Shown: positions 43,837-52,830 of the stretch, piece by piece | How positions within the stretch are numbered: the first letter of the stretch is position 1 | Layout of the letters: the number at the start of each line of letters is the position of its first letter | Assembly (NCBI GenBank): GCA_963800255.1 | Contig: CAWDAK010000026.1 | Span: 1 to 64,000, forward strand | Source: DATFVA01 sp963800255 | Lineage (GTDB): Bacteria; Bacteroidota; Ignavibacteria; Ignavibacteriales; Ignavibacteriaceae | DNA length: 64,000 bases | Direction of reading: 5' to 3' | Made by a program: the position numbers and the translations under genes | The notes under the pieces: model-generated | What the model was told of the DNA's origin: nothing | The model's input: the letters and a program-made list of their open reading frames with translations, nothing else | Database searches by the model: none

Positions 43837-44894
43837 ACTAAGTTATATCTTTTAGCAGCAGCAAAAAGAACTTTATTTATCATATCATTATAATTTATCC
43901 CGGCCGTACGCGCTGCCTTGGGATAACATGAGTTTTCCTCCGGATCAGGTAAAATACCCGGCAGAGGATTCACTTCTATAATGTTCGGGACACCGTTGTC
44001 ATCCAGCCTTACGTCTATCCTGCTCCAATCCCTGCAGCGAAGGATGTTATAAGATTTTAATACATTTTCCTTTATTGCCATCTCAAGTTCAGGAGATATT
44101 CTGGCAGGGCAATGAAAGACATCAAGAGGATTTTCCTTAGTATCAAGAATCCACTTTGCCTCATAAGAGTAAATCGGGATAAAATCATCAGGGAAATCCC
44201 TGTAGTTAATTTCAACTACCGGAAGAACCTCCGCATCTGAACCATTTCCCAAAACAGCAACAGTGAATTCCCTGCCCGGGAGAAACTCTTCAATCAAAGC
44301 AGACTGTCCGTATTCTGAGGTTATTCTTTCAACTTCCCTGGTAAGATCCGTTTTACTTTCAACAAAGGAAGTTGAAAAAATTCCTTTACCCGAACCTTCA
44401 GACACAGGTTTAACAATTAAAGGATATTTCAGGTCAAGGTTGGATATGCCTGCAGGACTATCAGCAATCACAAACCTGGCATTCGGGACTTTATAATATG
44501 ACAAAACTTCTTTAGTGCGGGCTTTATCAAGACAGGTAGTTAAAGTAAGAGGATCGGATCCTGTATAAGGTATCTCAAGCATATCCAGCATAGCGGGTAT
44601 CTGGGCTTCACGACTTACTCCGTTAAAACCTTCCGCTATATTAAATACGATATCAGGTTTCGTTTCAGTGAACTTATGATAAGCATTTTGATCCGCTTCG
44701 ATCATCTTCACATCATGAAAACATTCTATTGCGCCTCTAACAGCATTTATAGTATCCCAGGTATCCCATTCAGCAAAAGTATCTACTGATTTTTTCTGTA
44801 GTTCTTTTGGATTGTCTGAATTTGGGGGTACTATTTCCTGGAAAGATTCACTTTCTGGTTTGACGTTAAAGGTTAATGCAACGTTCAACTTCAC
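43833..44894 (-). CDS. ATP-grasp ligase, D-alanine-D-alanine ligase-like (A)
   Basis: ATP-grasp protein of 353 residues with KPDIVFNIAEGFNG, IPYTGSDPLTLTTCLDKARTKEVL, YPLIVKPVSEGSGKGIF, IEEFLPGREFTVAVLG and WSRIDVRLDDNGVPNIIEVNPLPGI, the last holding the Mg-binding Asp, Glu and Asn. These are the signatures of Ddl-type ligases, but two tandem copies beside an aminomutase argue against a cell-wall role. It is the first gene of the operon, with a GTG start and a consensus promoter about 50 bases upstream. Confidence 0.84.
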   Translation of the reverse strand: MKLNVALTFNVKPESESFQEIVPPNSDNPKELQKKSVDTFAEWDTWDTINAVRGAIECFHDVKMIEADQNAYHKFTETKPDIVFNIAEGFNGVSREAQIPAMLDMLEIPYTGSDPLTLTTCLDKARTKEVLSYYKVPNARFVIADSPAGISNLDLKYPLIVKPVSEGSGKGIFSTSFVESKTDLTREVERITSEYGQSALIEEFLPGREFTVAVLGNGSDAEVLPVVEINYRDFPDDFIPIYSYEAKWILDTKENPLDVFHCPARISPELEMAIKENVLKSYNILRCRDWSRIDVRLDDNGVPNIIEVNPLPGILPDPEENSCYPKAARTAGINYNDMINKVLFAAAKRYNLV

Positions 44895-44945
44895 ATTAAA
44901 GAAAGAAGAAGATAAAATGTTTTCTCCTTGAAAATATTTTTAGCA

Positions 44946-44973
44946 AATATAACTATTAATAACTCGAAGTCAA
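44946..44973 (-). promoter_or_regulatory. Sigma-70-type promoter of the ATP-grasp/GNAT/KamA operon
   Basis: On the minus strand, TTGACT (44973-44968), a 16-base spacer and TATATT (44951-44946). This places transcription start about 45 bases before the GTG at 44894. Confidence 0.6.
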
Positions 44974-45074
44974 CAAGTTTTGTTTATCATCAAAAAATAT
45001 TTGTGATCAAAAAACTTTTAAAGAACAAAAAAATATTTTTTAATTTCGCTCGAACAAATTTCAAACAAAAAAAT

Positions 45075-45263
45075 TTATAAATCAACTTTTTTATTTTGCC
45101 CGGAGGTAATGCGGTAAGAGTAAACGATTGACGTCACCTGGAAACTCATCAGCAGTGACATTGATAGTGGCAGTTGGGTAGGGGTTGCTTCTCCAAAGTT
45201 CATTGCAAAGAGATCGGTGATGGCAAGAGCAAGGATTAAAGTGATAGATGACTTAGCCAGCAA
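45075..45263 (-). CDS. Possible small membrane protein behind recG
   Basis: Frame of up to 62 residues with two hydrophobic stretches (SITLILALAITDLFAM and LSMSLLMSFQVTSIVYSY) and a basic end. There is no ATG at its head. An ATG eleven bases after the recG stop (near 45289) is in another frame, and removing one base near 45275-45280 would join them into MTFLY-RLLLLLAKSS. It may be a real small gene with one sequence error, or chance. No family is recognised. Confidence 0.3.
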   Translation of the reverse strand: MLAKSSITLILALAITDLFAMNFGEATPTQLPLSMSLLMSFQVTSIVYSYRITSGQNKKVDL

Positions 45264-45300
45264 TAAAAGTAAGCGTAGAGGAAAGTCATGGTGATATGTT

Positions 45301-47511
45301 TCAGGCGATCTTTATATACTCCAGCTGACCTGAATAGTCAGATGAAAGAATCTTTTTGATAATCTTGTTCCGATCTTCATTGAGATGCGGATCTTCTCCA
45401 ACTATCCTGAAGGCAGTTTCTTTTGCGGAGAGCAGAAGTTCAGAATCTTCAATCAGATTAACATACCTGAACTCAGGAAAGCCGCTTTGCCTGGTTCCGA
45501 AAATATCTCCGGGTCCTCTTAGCTTCATATCAACCTCAGCAAGCTTAAATCCATCAAGGTATTCAACCATTGTCTTCAAACGTATACCCGATTTATATTT
45601 TTCCAGTTGTGAAGAGGAGAGGTATTCATGGTCAACAGGCAGACGTTCAGCAGCAGCCGCATATCTATCCTTCGTTACAAGTATACAGTAAGCCTGCTTT
45701 GATCCCCTGCCTACACGGCCCCTCAACTGGTGAAGCTGCGATAGTCCAAACCTTTCGGCATCATTTATCAAAATGATATTTGCATCAGGGATATCAATCC
45801 CAACTTCAATTACCGTGGTTGCAATCAGAACATCGTACTTTTTGTGTAGGAATTCCCCCATTACCGCCTCTTTTTCCCTCCACGACATCCTGCCGTGAAT
45901 CAGTCCAACGTTTAGTTCTTTCAGATATGTTGATTTCAAATCATTGTAGTGTGTTTCAGCAGCTTTAAGTTCCAGTTTCTCTGATTCCTCAACAAGGGGG
46001 TAGACTATAAATGACTGGTATCCTTCTTTTTTCCTTTTTTCCACGATAAACCTGTAAATATCAGGCAGTTTATTTTCACCGCGCAGAATAGTTTTTATGG
46101 CCTTCCTGTTGCCAGGCATTTCATTGATTACTGAAACATCGAGATCACCGTATAATGTCATAGACAGTGTTCTTGGAATTGGAGTCGCACTCATTACGAT
46201 AACATCGGGAGTAATACCTTTGCTAAGCAGTCTTCCCCGCTGGGCCACACCAAACCTATGCTGTTCGTCAACGATTACCAGACCTGGATTCTTAAATTCA
46301 ACATCCTCTTCAAATAATGCATGTGTTCCAATAATAATATCTGCCTCAGTTAGTGTTTCTGACTGCAGCTTTTTTTCCTTCACCGATTTTCTTTGACCCC
46401 CCAAAAGCAAGGCAACCTTTACGTTTCTTTGCTTATGGACTTCAGCAAGTTTTTTCATCATAGCCGAGATATTCTTAGCATGCTGATCAGCAAGAATTTC
46501 AGTAGGTGCCATCAGGATTGCCTGGAAACCATTATCCACCGCAATCAGCATAGATATAAGGGCTACAATAGTTTTACCGCTCCCAACGTCTCCTTGCAGA
46601 AGTCTGTTCATGGGGGAGGAGGATTCCATGTCTGATTTTATCTCACCGAGAACTTTCAACTGAGAATTTGTAAGCTTGAAGGGAAGAGTAGAGAGGAAGT
46701 CTTTTACAAGGCTGGTTTTTACAGTAAATGAATTCCCCTTCTGCTTCATCCTGTAATTATATTTTCGAAGAGCGATTAACACCTGGAGGTAAAATAATTC
46801 TTCATACTTGAACCTGTTCAGCGAGGACTGAAGCTTTTCTTTTGATTCAGGGAAATGGTAATTCTTTACCGAATCCACAATGTTCATCAACTTTCTGTCC
46901 TCCAGGATATTTCCGGGTAAAGTCTCCTCAAGGTAACCGGTATAATTTTCAACTGCTGAGGCGATAATCTTCCTTAGACTGAAGTCACCGATGGAAGTAG
47001 CTTTCAGTTCTTTAGGGATCCTGTAGAAAGGAATAATTTTACCTGTATTAAGCATTTTGGATTCATCTTCACTAAGACGATCATAATCAGGATGAGAAAA
47101 CTGCAGGTTGCCATAATTGGTTATTGAAGGTTTACCTGAAACAGCAAAATAATCTCCCTCCTTAAAGACGTCATAAAAGTATTTCGCCCCCTGGAACCAT
47201 ATACATTCAAAAAACCCGGTAGAATCCCTGAACTGAACCTTAAATATTTCTCTCTTGTTAAACCTTCTTCTTTCCTTATCTTCAACCCTGGCAATTACCG
47301 TTAATTCACCGTCATATCCATTTACTATATACCCGTGTGCTCTGGCTGCTGTGAGCGTTGTAGTTCTATCAAGATGCCTGGATGGGAAGTAAAACAAAAG
47401 TTTACGGATGGATGTAATGCCTATTTTCTTAAAGGCTTCCGCCCTCCGCGGGCCGACGGATTTAATAAATTGAACTGACCTATTCAATATTTGTTCTTTT
47501 TCAGAATTCAT
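45301..47511 (-). CDS. recG: ATP-dependent DNA helicase RecG
   Basis: Helicase of about 736 residues that remodels stalled replication forks and Holliday junctions. The N-terminal wedge/OB region (RKLLFYFPSRHLDR, VIARVEDKERRRFNKREIF) is followed by Walker A LQGDVGSGKT, the DEQH box (IVDEQHRFG), GRMSWREKEAVM, ATTVIEVGIDIPDANII and HQLRGRVGRG. The ATG at 47511 gives a usual N-terminus; a GTG twelve codons upstream is also possible. No strong ribosome binding site decides between them. Confidence 0.95.
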   Translation of the reverse strand: MNSEKEQILNRSVQFIKSVGPRRAEAFKKIGITSIRKLLFYFPSRHLDRTTTLTAARAHGYIVNGYDGELTVIARVEDKERRRFNKREIFKVQFRDSTGFFECIWFQGAKYFYDVFKEGDYFAVSGKPSITNYGNLQFSHPDYDRLSEDESKMLNTGKIIPFYRIPKELKATSIGDFSLRKIIASAVENYTGYLEETLPGNILEDRKLMNIVDSVKNYHFPESKEKLQSSLNRFKYEELFYLQVLIALRKYNYRMKQKGNSFTVKTSLVKDFLSTLPFKLTNSQLKVLGEIKSDMESSSPMNRLLQGDVGSGKTIVALISMLIAVDNGFQAILMAPTEILADQHAKNISAMMKKLAEVHKQRNVKVALLLGGQRKSVKEKKLQSETLTEADIIIGTHALFEEDVEFKNPGLVIVDEQHRFGVAQRGRLLSKGITPDVIVMSATPIPRTLSMTLYGDLDVSVINEMPGNRKAIKTILRGENKLPDIYRFIVEKRKKEGYQSFIVYPLVEESEKLELKAAETHYNDLKSTYLKELNVGLIHGRMSWREKEAVMGEFLHKKYDVLIATTVIEVGIDIPDANIILINDAERFGLSQLHQLRGRVGRGSKQAYCILVTKDRYAAAAERLPVDHEYLSSSQLEKYKSGIRLKTMVEYLDGFKLAEVDMKLRGPGDIFGTRQSGFPEFRYVNLIEDSELLLSAKETAFRIVGEDPHLNEDRNKIIKKILSSDYSGQLEYIKIA

Positions 47512-47594
47512 ATCGATTAAAATAAATAATTCATAATAATCATTCACTCTGCCATAATTTTTATATTTGTAAAGACTTAAATAGAAAAGAACCT

Positions 47595-48968
47595 ATGGAT
47601 TGGAATAAATTACTCTCAAACAAACTGCTTGGAGACGACACATCTTCTAAAATAAAACTGAGTGACGGTCGAAGTCAATTCCAGAGGGATTTTGATAGAA
47701 TTGTTTTCAGTTCAGCCTTCAGGCGGCTTCAGGATAAAACACAGGTATTCCCTTTACCGGAGAATGATTTCGTGCACACCCGGCTTACTCACAGCCTGGA
47801 GGTATCCTGCGTGGGTAGATCCCTGGGCACCCTGGTAGGCAATAAAATATTAAATCAGAACAAAGATCTTGCCCTGAAATATTCGTCGATCCATTTTGGT
47901 GAAATTGTTGCGGCAGCATGTCTTGCTCATGATATTGGAAATCCTCCTTTCGGACATTCGGGAGAGGATTCAATAGCCGAATATTTCAAAAACGGAAATG
48001 GAAAGGAATTTGAAAAGGAGATAAAAGATATTAAGAAATGGACTGACTTTACGAAGTTTGAGGGTAATGCCCAGGGATTCAGGATCATCACACGACTTCA
48101 GAATCCCAACTCAGGAGGCGGGTTAAAACTAACCTGCGCTGCTCTTGCTGCTTTTACTAAGTATCCTAAAGAGTCGGCCCTCAGCCAAATTGAAAAAAAA
48201 GATGCCAGCCAGCCAAAGAGTAAGGTTTATAAGAAGTTCGGTTTCTTCCAGACCGAAAAAGATCTTTTTGCAGAAGTTGCCGAAGAAACGGGGTTAATTA
48301 AGAAAGGCTCAGCAGATGATTTTTGCTGGAGCAGGCATCCCCTTTCTTTCCTTGTAGAAGCAGCCGATGATATCTGCTACAGAATTATGGATCTGGAGGA
48401 TGGTTTCAGATTGGGATTATTGACGTTTGATTATACCGAAAAACTTTTACGTCCGCTAGTAACTTCCAGCCTTACTTCCTACGAGGGCAGAAGCCAAAAT
48501 GATAAGATTGGTTACCTTAGAGCTAAAGCAATAAATGATACTGTGACTCAGCTTGCCGATATCTTCATTGAAAAAGAAAAAGAAATTCTGAACGGCACGC
48601 TCGAACAGGACCTTATTTCCCTTATTGATTCATCCCGGTATCTGGAGGAAATAAAAATCATTTCTAAAAATGAAATTTATTCCTACCGCAGTGTTGTTGA
48701 GAGAGAAGCAGCCGGTTACGAGGTTCTAGGAGGACTGCTTGATGCTTTTATAACTGCTGTGAATGAAACTTACGGCGGAAATCCTTCCTGGAAAAGTAAA
48801 AACCTGATGAAGCTGCTTCCGGGACAGTTTCTTGGTGCTCAAAGCAAACCTGATGATGATCTCTATACGAGGTTAATTAAAATCACCGACTTTGTATCAG
48901 GGATGACGGATTCGTATGCAGTTTCCCTATTCAGGAAGATAAAAGGAATTTCCCTACCGGGGAATTAA
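47595..48968 (+). CDS. dgt: Deoxyguanosinetriphosphate triphosphohydrolase (dGTPase)
   Basis: HD-domain hydrolase of 457 residues that cleaves dGTP (or other dNTPs) to the nucleoside and triphosphate. RDFDRIVFSSAFRRLQDKTQVFP, THSLEVSCVGRSLG, LAHDIGNPPFGHSGE (HD metal site) and FLVEAADDICYRIMDLEDG are in the usual order. Length is in the range of the E. coli-type dGTPase family. Divergent from recG with an 83-base gap. Confidence 0.93.
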   Translation: MDWNKLLSNKLLGDDTSSKIKLSDGRSQFQRDFDRIVFSSAFRRLQDKTQVFPLPENDFVHTRLTHSLEVSCVGRSLGTLVGNKILNQNKDLALKYSSIHFGEIVAAACLAHDIGNPPFGHSGEDSIAEYFKNGNGKEFEKEIKDIKKWTDFTKFEGNAQGFRIITRLQNPNSGGGLKLTCAALAAFTKYPKESALSQIEKKDASQPKSKVYKKFGFFQTEKDLFAEVAEETGLIKKGSADDFCWSRHPLSFLVEAADDICYRIMDLEDGFRLGLLTFDYTEKLLRPLVTSSLTSYEGRSQNDKIGYLRAKAINDTVTQLADIFIEKEKEILNGTLEQDLISLIDSSRYLEEIKIISKNEIYSYRSVVEREAAGYEVLGGLLDAFITAVNETYGGNPSWKSKNLMKLLPGQFLGAQSKPDDDLYTRLIKITDFVSGMTDSYAVSLFRKIKGISLPGN

Positions 48969-49191
48969 TTATAAGATATCTCTCTGTTTCTACGCCGACA
49001 CTTTTGTCAGGCAAAGTTCAGCCTTTCCACGTCCACTTCAAATAACGACTTCACATGGATTCATTTTTCACCCCTTCAGGACCTTTATATAATGCCTTTA
49101 GTCAACCCGCCAAAATAAATCTGTATAGATCACATGTTTATTACAGGTTTCTTCTTACAATTGTTCGGATTTTAAAAAACCGGAGCATAAG

Positions 49192-49704
49192 ATAAAATAT
49201 TTTTATTTACTTATTTCTTTAATAATAATTCAGCCTGCCCAGGCACAAATTACCTCAGTCGGTTTCAGAATAGGAGTAAATACTTTCCATCAGCATAACC
49301 GGTTCAGACAATTTGAAATTTTTCTAGATACGGATTTACCTTATCAAAAAGTCTTATCCCGGGGAATTTCTATCCAATCCAAACTAGAATTTACAAGCGG
49401 AATGCTTCAGGATTTTTCACAAAACGGAATGGTCTTTTCTGCAGGTCCGGGACTGGAATTAAATTTTGAAAAGGAATATTCCTTTATTGAAGCAGGCATC
49501 AGTCCTACTTTCATCACCAGGCATTCTTTCAGCTCGAATGAATTAGGAGGACTTTTCAATTTTACGTCATACGCAGGAATCTATTTTTCACCTGTTAAAT
49601 CTTTGATAGCAGGATACCGTTTCCAGCATATGTCAAATGCAGGGATTTACCGGGCAAATCCGGGAGTGAATCTTCATATTCTTGAAATACGGATAAGAAA
49701 TTGA
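49192..49704 (+). CDS. PagL-like lipid A 3-O-deacylase (acyloxyacyl hydrolase family), apparent ATA start
   Basis: Outer-membrane barrel protein of about 170 residues. The frame contains a signal peptide (KYFYLLISLIIIQPAQAQ), barrel strands and the PagL motif YRFQHMSNAGIYRANPGVN, with the catalytic His-x-Ser of PagL (His and Ser in QHMSN). PagL removes a fatty acid from lipid A in the outer membrane. There is no ATG, GTG or TTG in frame ahead of the signal peptide. The best placed start is ATA at 49192, six bases after GGAG (49182-49185). The next usable in-frame ATG (49402) would remove the signal peptide and two barrel strands. Confidence 0.65.
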   Translation: MKYFYLLISLIIIQPAQAQITSVGFRIGVNTFHQHNRFRQFEIFLDTDLPYQKVLSRGISIQSKLEFTSGMLQDFSQNGMVFSAGPGLELNFEKEYSFIEAGISPTFITRHSFSSNELGGLFNFTSYAGIYFSPVKSLIAGYRFQHMSNAGIYRANPGVNLHILEIRIRN

Positions 49705-49756
49705 AATCCACTGATCTATATAAGAACAATAGTCAAAATAAATGAAAGGTATCGAT

Positions 49757-51268
49757 ATGAAATTTTCTACTTTATATGTTTTTTTGCTTGGAATTTTATT
49801 CTCAGCAGCTGTTTTTCCACAGCAGATTACTATAATTACACCCAATGGCGGTGAGAGTATTTCTGCAGGCGGGGCTTATGCTGTTACCTGGACTGACGAT
49901 ATTAGTGAAAACGTAAGAATAGATTTATACAAGAATGATTCTTTTTATTACACAATCGCAGCGTCAACCCCCAGCGATGCCTATTATTCCTGGTATGTTG
50001 CCGATACTACCAGCGGAGGAAATGATTATAAAATAAAAATAATGAGTGTACAGAATAACGGGATCTACGATTTTTCAGATGGGAATTTTTCAGTAGAAGA
50101 AAATTATATAACCCTAACCGAACCAAATGGAGGTGATACTGCTAATGCCGGAACCTCACAGGCTATCAGGTGGGAGGATAATATTAATGAACAGGTAAGA
50201 ATTGAACTTTATAAGGCTGGTTCTTATTACTATACTATTACTGAATCCACTCCCAGCGATGCTTATTATTCCTGGTATATCCCCGACACACTTCAGAATG
50301 GCAACGACTATAGGATTAAAATATCCAGCGTTGATTTCAGCGAAATAAATGACATGTCCGATGGTGATTTTACTATAATAGGAAATTACATAACTGTTAC
50401 TGAACCGAATGGAGGTGATTCTGCTACTGCCGGAACCTCACAGGCTATCAGGTGGAACGATAATATTAATGAACAGGTAAGAATTGAACTTTATAAGGCT
50501 GGTTCTTATTACTATACTATTACTGACTCTACTCCCAGCGATGCTTATTACTCCTGGTATATCCCCGACACCCTTCAGAACGGCAATGACTATAAAATTA
50601 AGATATCCAGTGTTGATTACAGCGGGATAACTGATATGTCTGATGGTAATTTTACTATAATAGGAAATTACATAACGGTTACCGAACCGAATGGAGGTGA
50701 TGAATGGCTTATCGGGATTCCCCATAGTATAAGATGGACAGATAATATTGATGAGGGAGTTTCAATCCAGCTATTTAAAGGAGGTTCTTTTTACTTTACC
50801 ATAGTAGATACTACCCCTAGCAATGCTTACTATGCGTGGACGGTTCCAGACACCATAACACTTGGAAACGATTATACCATAAAAATTATGAGCGTCGATT
50901 TCAGCAGTATCTACGATGAGTCTGACGGCTATTTCACTATAACGAATGCAACCGACCTTGAGGCAGTAGACAATACGATACCCGAAGTATATTCTTTAAG
51001 TCAGAATTTCCCCAATCCTTTTAACCCGTCAACATATATAACGTTCGGGCTTCCGCATAATTCCAATGTTACTTTGTCAATCTACGACATAACAGGTCAG
51101 CTGGTCGGCAAAATACTGAATAATGAACCCTTGGCGGCCGGAATAGTAAGATATCATTTTGATGCTTCAAGGCTGGCATCAGGAATATACATTTACAGAA
51201 TAACAGCGTCGTCCCAGGTTTCTAAAGAAACCTTTGTTCAAACAAAAAAAATGATTCTGCTGAAATGA
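49757..51268 (+). CDS. Secreted repeat protein with Kre9/KNH-like domains and type IX sorting domain
   Basis: Exported protein of about 503 residues with a signal peptide, four beta-sandwich repeats of about 92 residues and a C-terminal type IX sorting domain (FPNPFNPSTYITFGLP, ending QTKKMILLK). Each repeat begins with a PNGG motif and contains W-x-D-x-I, V-R-I-x-L-Y-K, SDAYYSWY-x-P-D and NDYKIKI, matching the Kre9/KNH-type extracellular domain. Function is likely surface adhesion or matrix. The second and third repeats are close to identical in DNA. The ATG at 49757 has AAAGG upstream and is preferred over the ATG at 49742. Confidence 0.85.
   Translation: MKFSTLYVFLLGILFSAAVFPQQITIITPNGGESISAGGAYAVTWTDDISENVRIDLYKNDSFYYTIAASTPSDAYYSWYVADTTSGGNDYKIKIMSVQNNGIYDFSDGNFSVEENYITLTEPNGGDTANAGTSQAIRWEDNINEQVRIELYKAGSYYYTITESTPSDAYYSWYIPDTLQNGNDYRIKISSVDFSEINDMSDGDFTIIGNYITVTEPNGGDSATAGTSQAIRWNDNINEQVRIELYKAGSYYYTITDSTPSDAYYSWYIPDTLQNGNDYKIKISSVDYSGITDMSDGNFTIIGNYITVTEPNGGDEWLIGIPHSIRWTDNIDEGVSIQLFKGGSFYFTIVDTTPSNAYYAWTVPDTITLGNDYTIKIMSVDFSSIYDESDGYFTITNATDLEAVDNTIPEVYSLSQNFPNPFNPSTYITFGLPHNSNVTLSIYDITGQLVGKILNNEPLAAGIVRYHFDASRLASGIYIYRITASSQVSKETFVQTKKMILLK
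50110..50690 (+). repeat. Near-identical tandem 276-bp coding repeats
   Basis: The blocks at about 50110-50385 and 50386-50661 share long runs such as GCCGGAACCTCACAGGCTAT and AATATTAATGAACAGGTAAG with few differences. This indicates recent duplication or ongoing recombination within the gene. Confidence 0.75.
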
Positions 51269-51280
51269 TTTTCAAATAGC

Positions 51281-51309
51281 TTGAGGATATCTGTCTCAGA
51301 TATCCTCAA
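51281..51309. terminator. Convergent hairpin overlapping a stop codon
   Basis: TTGAGGATATCTG (51281-51293) and CAGATATCCTCAA (51297-51309) are perfect 13-bp arms with a 3-base loop between two convergent genes. The right arm includes the last codons and the stop (51296-51298) of the minus-strand gene. Confidence 0.7.
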
Positions 51310-52801
51310 TTGATTCTATGCCTTCAGGCGGGGGAAGATAGAACCTGACGGGCATTATAGTGTGATCATCCATAGTTACGGCCCTGATTTTTTTCCTGAT
51401 GATCACACTATGCTCAATATGAATAAAATCTTCTACTAGAGAGCCGAAGAGGTAGCTGGTACCCTTAATAAGTACATTCTTTCCTATATGCAGAGGAAAT
51501 TCATCGCTGCCGGTCATATTAACGCTGGACTCAATCCTGGAATTATCTCCTATAATGATATTGCCTTTAATGATGTCTCCCCACAATATCTGAACGTGGT
51601 TTCCTATTTTTAATGTCTGACCGGGAAAACAGGAAAGATGAACATTTTGAAAAACGGTCACATTCTGACCAAACTGTACATTTCCGTTTACATAACAATC
51701 ACTGATGAACGAAACATTATAGTTAAGTTTTACCCCTTTCCCGATATAAACTCCTTTCCCGATATTTATATCCAGGGGAGTCCCTATCCTATCCATTTCC
51801 AGGATATCTTCTACCACTTTATCGTGAATGAAAAAATCGTCGGGATCAGCAATCTCAATTATATCCTTTAATTTTTCATAAACCTGTGAACGGGCTATTG
51901 CATCCATCTCTTTCAAAACAGATTTATTATTAAATCCCATTACCACATATTTTTTATCCGGGGTACTGGCTGATACCGTGAGCCCTTTCCTGTTGAATAG
52001 TGAAATCAGATCAGTTATATATATTTCATTCTGAGCGTTGTCACTGGAAAGATTCCTTATAAGGTCTTTAAGATGTTTATATTGGAATGCGTATACTCCT
52101 GAGTTAAACTCATTGTTTTCTATTAATTCATCTTTAGTAAATGAATATTCCCTTTCGTTATATTTTAATATTAAAGGCTTATTCTCTTCAAGCGCTATGA
52201 TGTCTTTATATTCCATTATCCGGATCACTTTGTCTTTATCTTTACCCGAAGATCTTCCTGCATTGTCTTTATCCTTAACGCGTATAATCCTTCCGTAGGA
52301 ATTTTTAAGAGGATCGCCTTCATACACTCCGGTTAATACCATCATATCAGTTCCAGAATCCAGAAAGCTTTTTCTGAAAGTCTTAAGTGTTTCTTCGTCA
52401 ATTAAACCCATATCTCCAGGAAGCACATACACAATGCCTTCGAATAACTTTTCATCAACCTTCTCCAGGGCTGCCTGTGCTGCATGACCTGTGCCTTTCT
52501 GCTGCTCCTGGTAGGCGAAAGCGGTGTTCTCCCTCCGGCCTATTACGTTCATTACATCCACCGCTTTGATACCAACTACGATTATGATATTTGTATTTTC
52601 AATGCCGTCAATGCAAGCATTATAAACACGTTCAACTGTAGGAACTTCCCAAATCTTATGCAGCATTTTGGAGGTATGCGATTTTATTCTTTTACCATGT
52701 CCCGCGGCAAGTATTACAGCAACTTCTTTAAATTCATAATTTAAGTCTGATGATAGTTCTTTAACTGTATTATGAATGTCTATATTCAGCTTATTTTCCA
52801 T
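51296..52801 (-). CDS. GlmU-like bifunctional nucleotidyltransferase/left-handed beta-helix protein
   Basis: Protein of 501 residues. The N-terminal nucleotidyltransferase domain has VILAAGHGKRIKSHTSKMLHKI (about 29-50), QQKGTGHAAQAAL and VLPGDMGLI. From about residue 345 there is a left-handed beta-helix of hexapeptide repeats (IGKGVYIGKGVKLNYNVSFISDCYVNG). This is the order of GlmU (UDP-N-acetylglucosamine pyrophosphorylase), but the C-terminus is shorter than in E. coli GlmU and I do not see the acetyltransferase residues. Acetyltransfer may therefore be lost and the sugar could differ. It lies 29 bases after the O-antigen-ligase-like gene. Confidence 0.82.
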   Translation of the reverse strand: MENKLNIDIHNTVKELSSDLNYEFKEVAVILAAGHGKRIKSHTSKMLHKIWEVPTVERVYNACIDGIENTNIIIVVGIKAVDVMNVIGRRENTAFAYQEQQKGTGHAAQAALEKVDEKLFEGIVYVLPGDMGLIDEETLKTFRKSFLDSGTDMMVLTGVYEGDPLKNSYGRIIRVKDKDNAGRSSGKDKDKVIRIMEYKDIIALEENKPLILKYNEREYSFTKDELIENNEFNSGVYAFQYKHLKDLIRNLSSDNAQNEIYITDLISLFNRKGLTVSASTPDKKYVVMGFNNKSVLKEMDAIARSQVYEKLKDIIEIADPDDFFIHDKVVEDILEMDRIGTPLDINIGKGVYIGKGVKLNYNVSFISDCYVNGNVQFGQNVTVFQNVHLSCFPGQTLKIGNHVQILWGDIIKGNIIIGDNSRIESSVNMTGSDEFPLHIGKNVLIKGTSYLFGSLVEDFIHIEHSVIIRKKIRAVTMDDHTIMPVRFYLPPPEGIESIEDI

Positions 52802-52830
52802 TTATTCCTCTTTTTTTCTAAACACTTAAC

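Larger units (their letters stand above)
44895..45300. other. AT-rich spacer with promoter, 406 bp
   Basis: Very AT-rich from 44895 to about 45090 with the ATP-grasp operon promoter. The right part is covered by a doubtful small membrane frame behind recG. Confidence 0.55.

Noticed and set aside
42775..44894. Annotation of the two ATP-grasp genes as cell-wall D-alanine-D-alanine ligase (ddl)
   Set aside because: Two tandem copies coupled to a GNAT and an aminomutase, away from any mur genes, make a cell-wall role unlikely.
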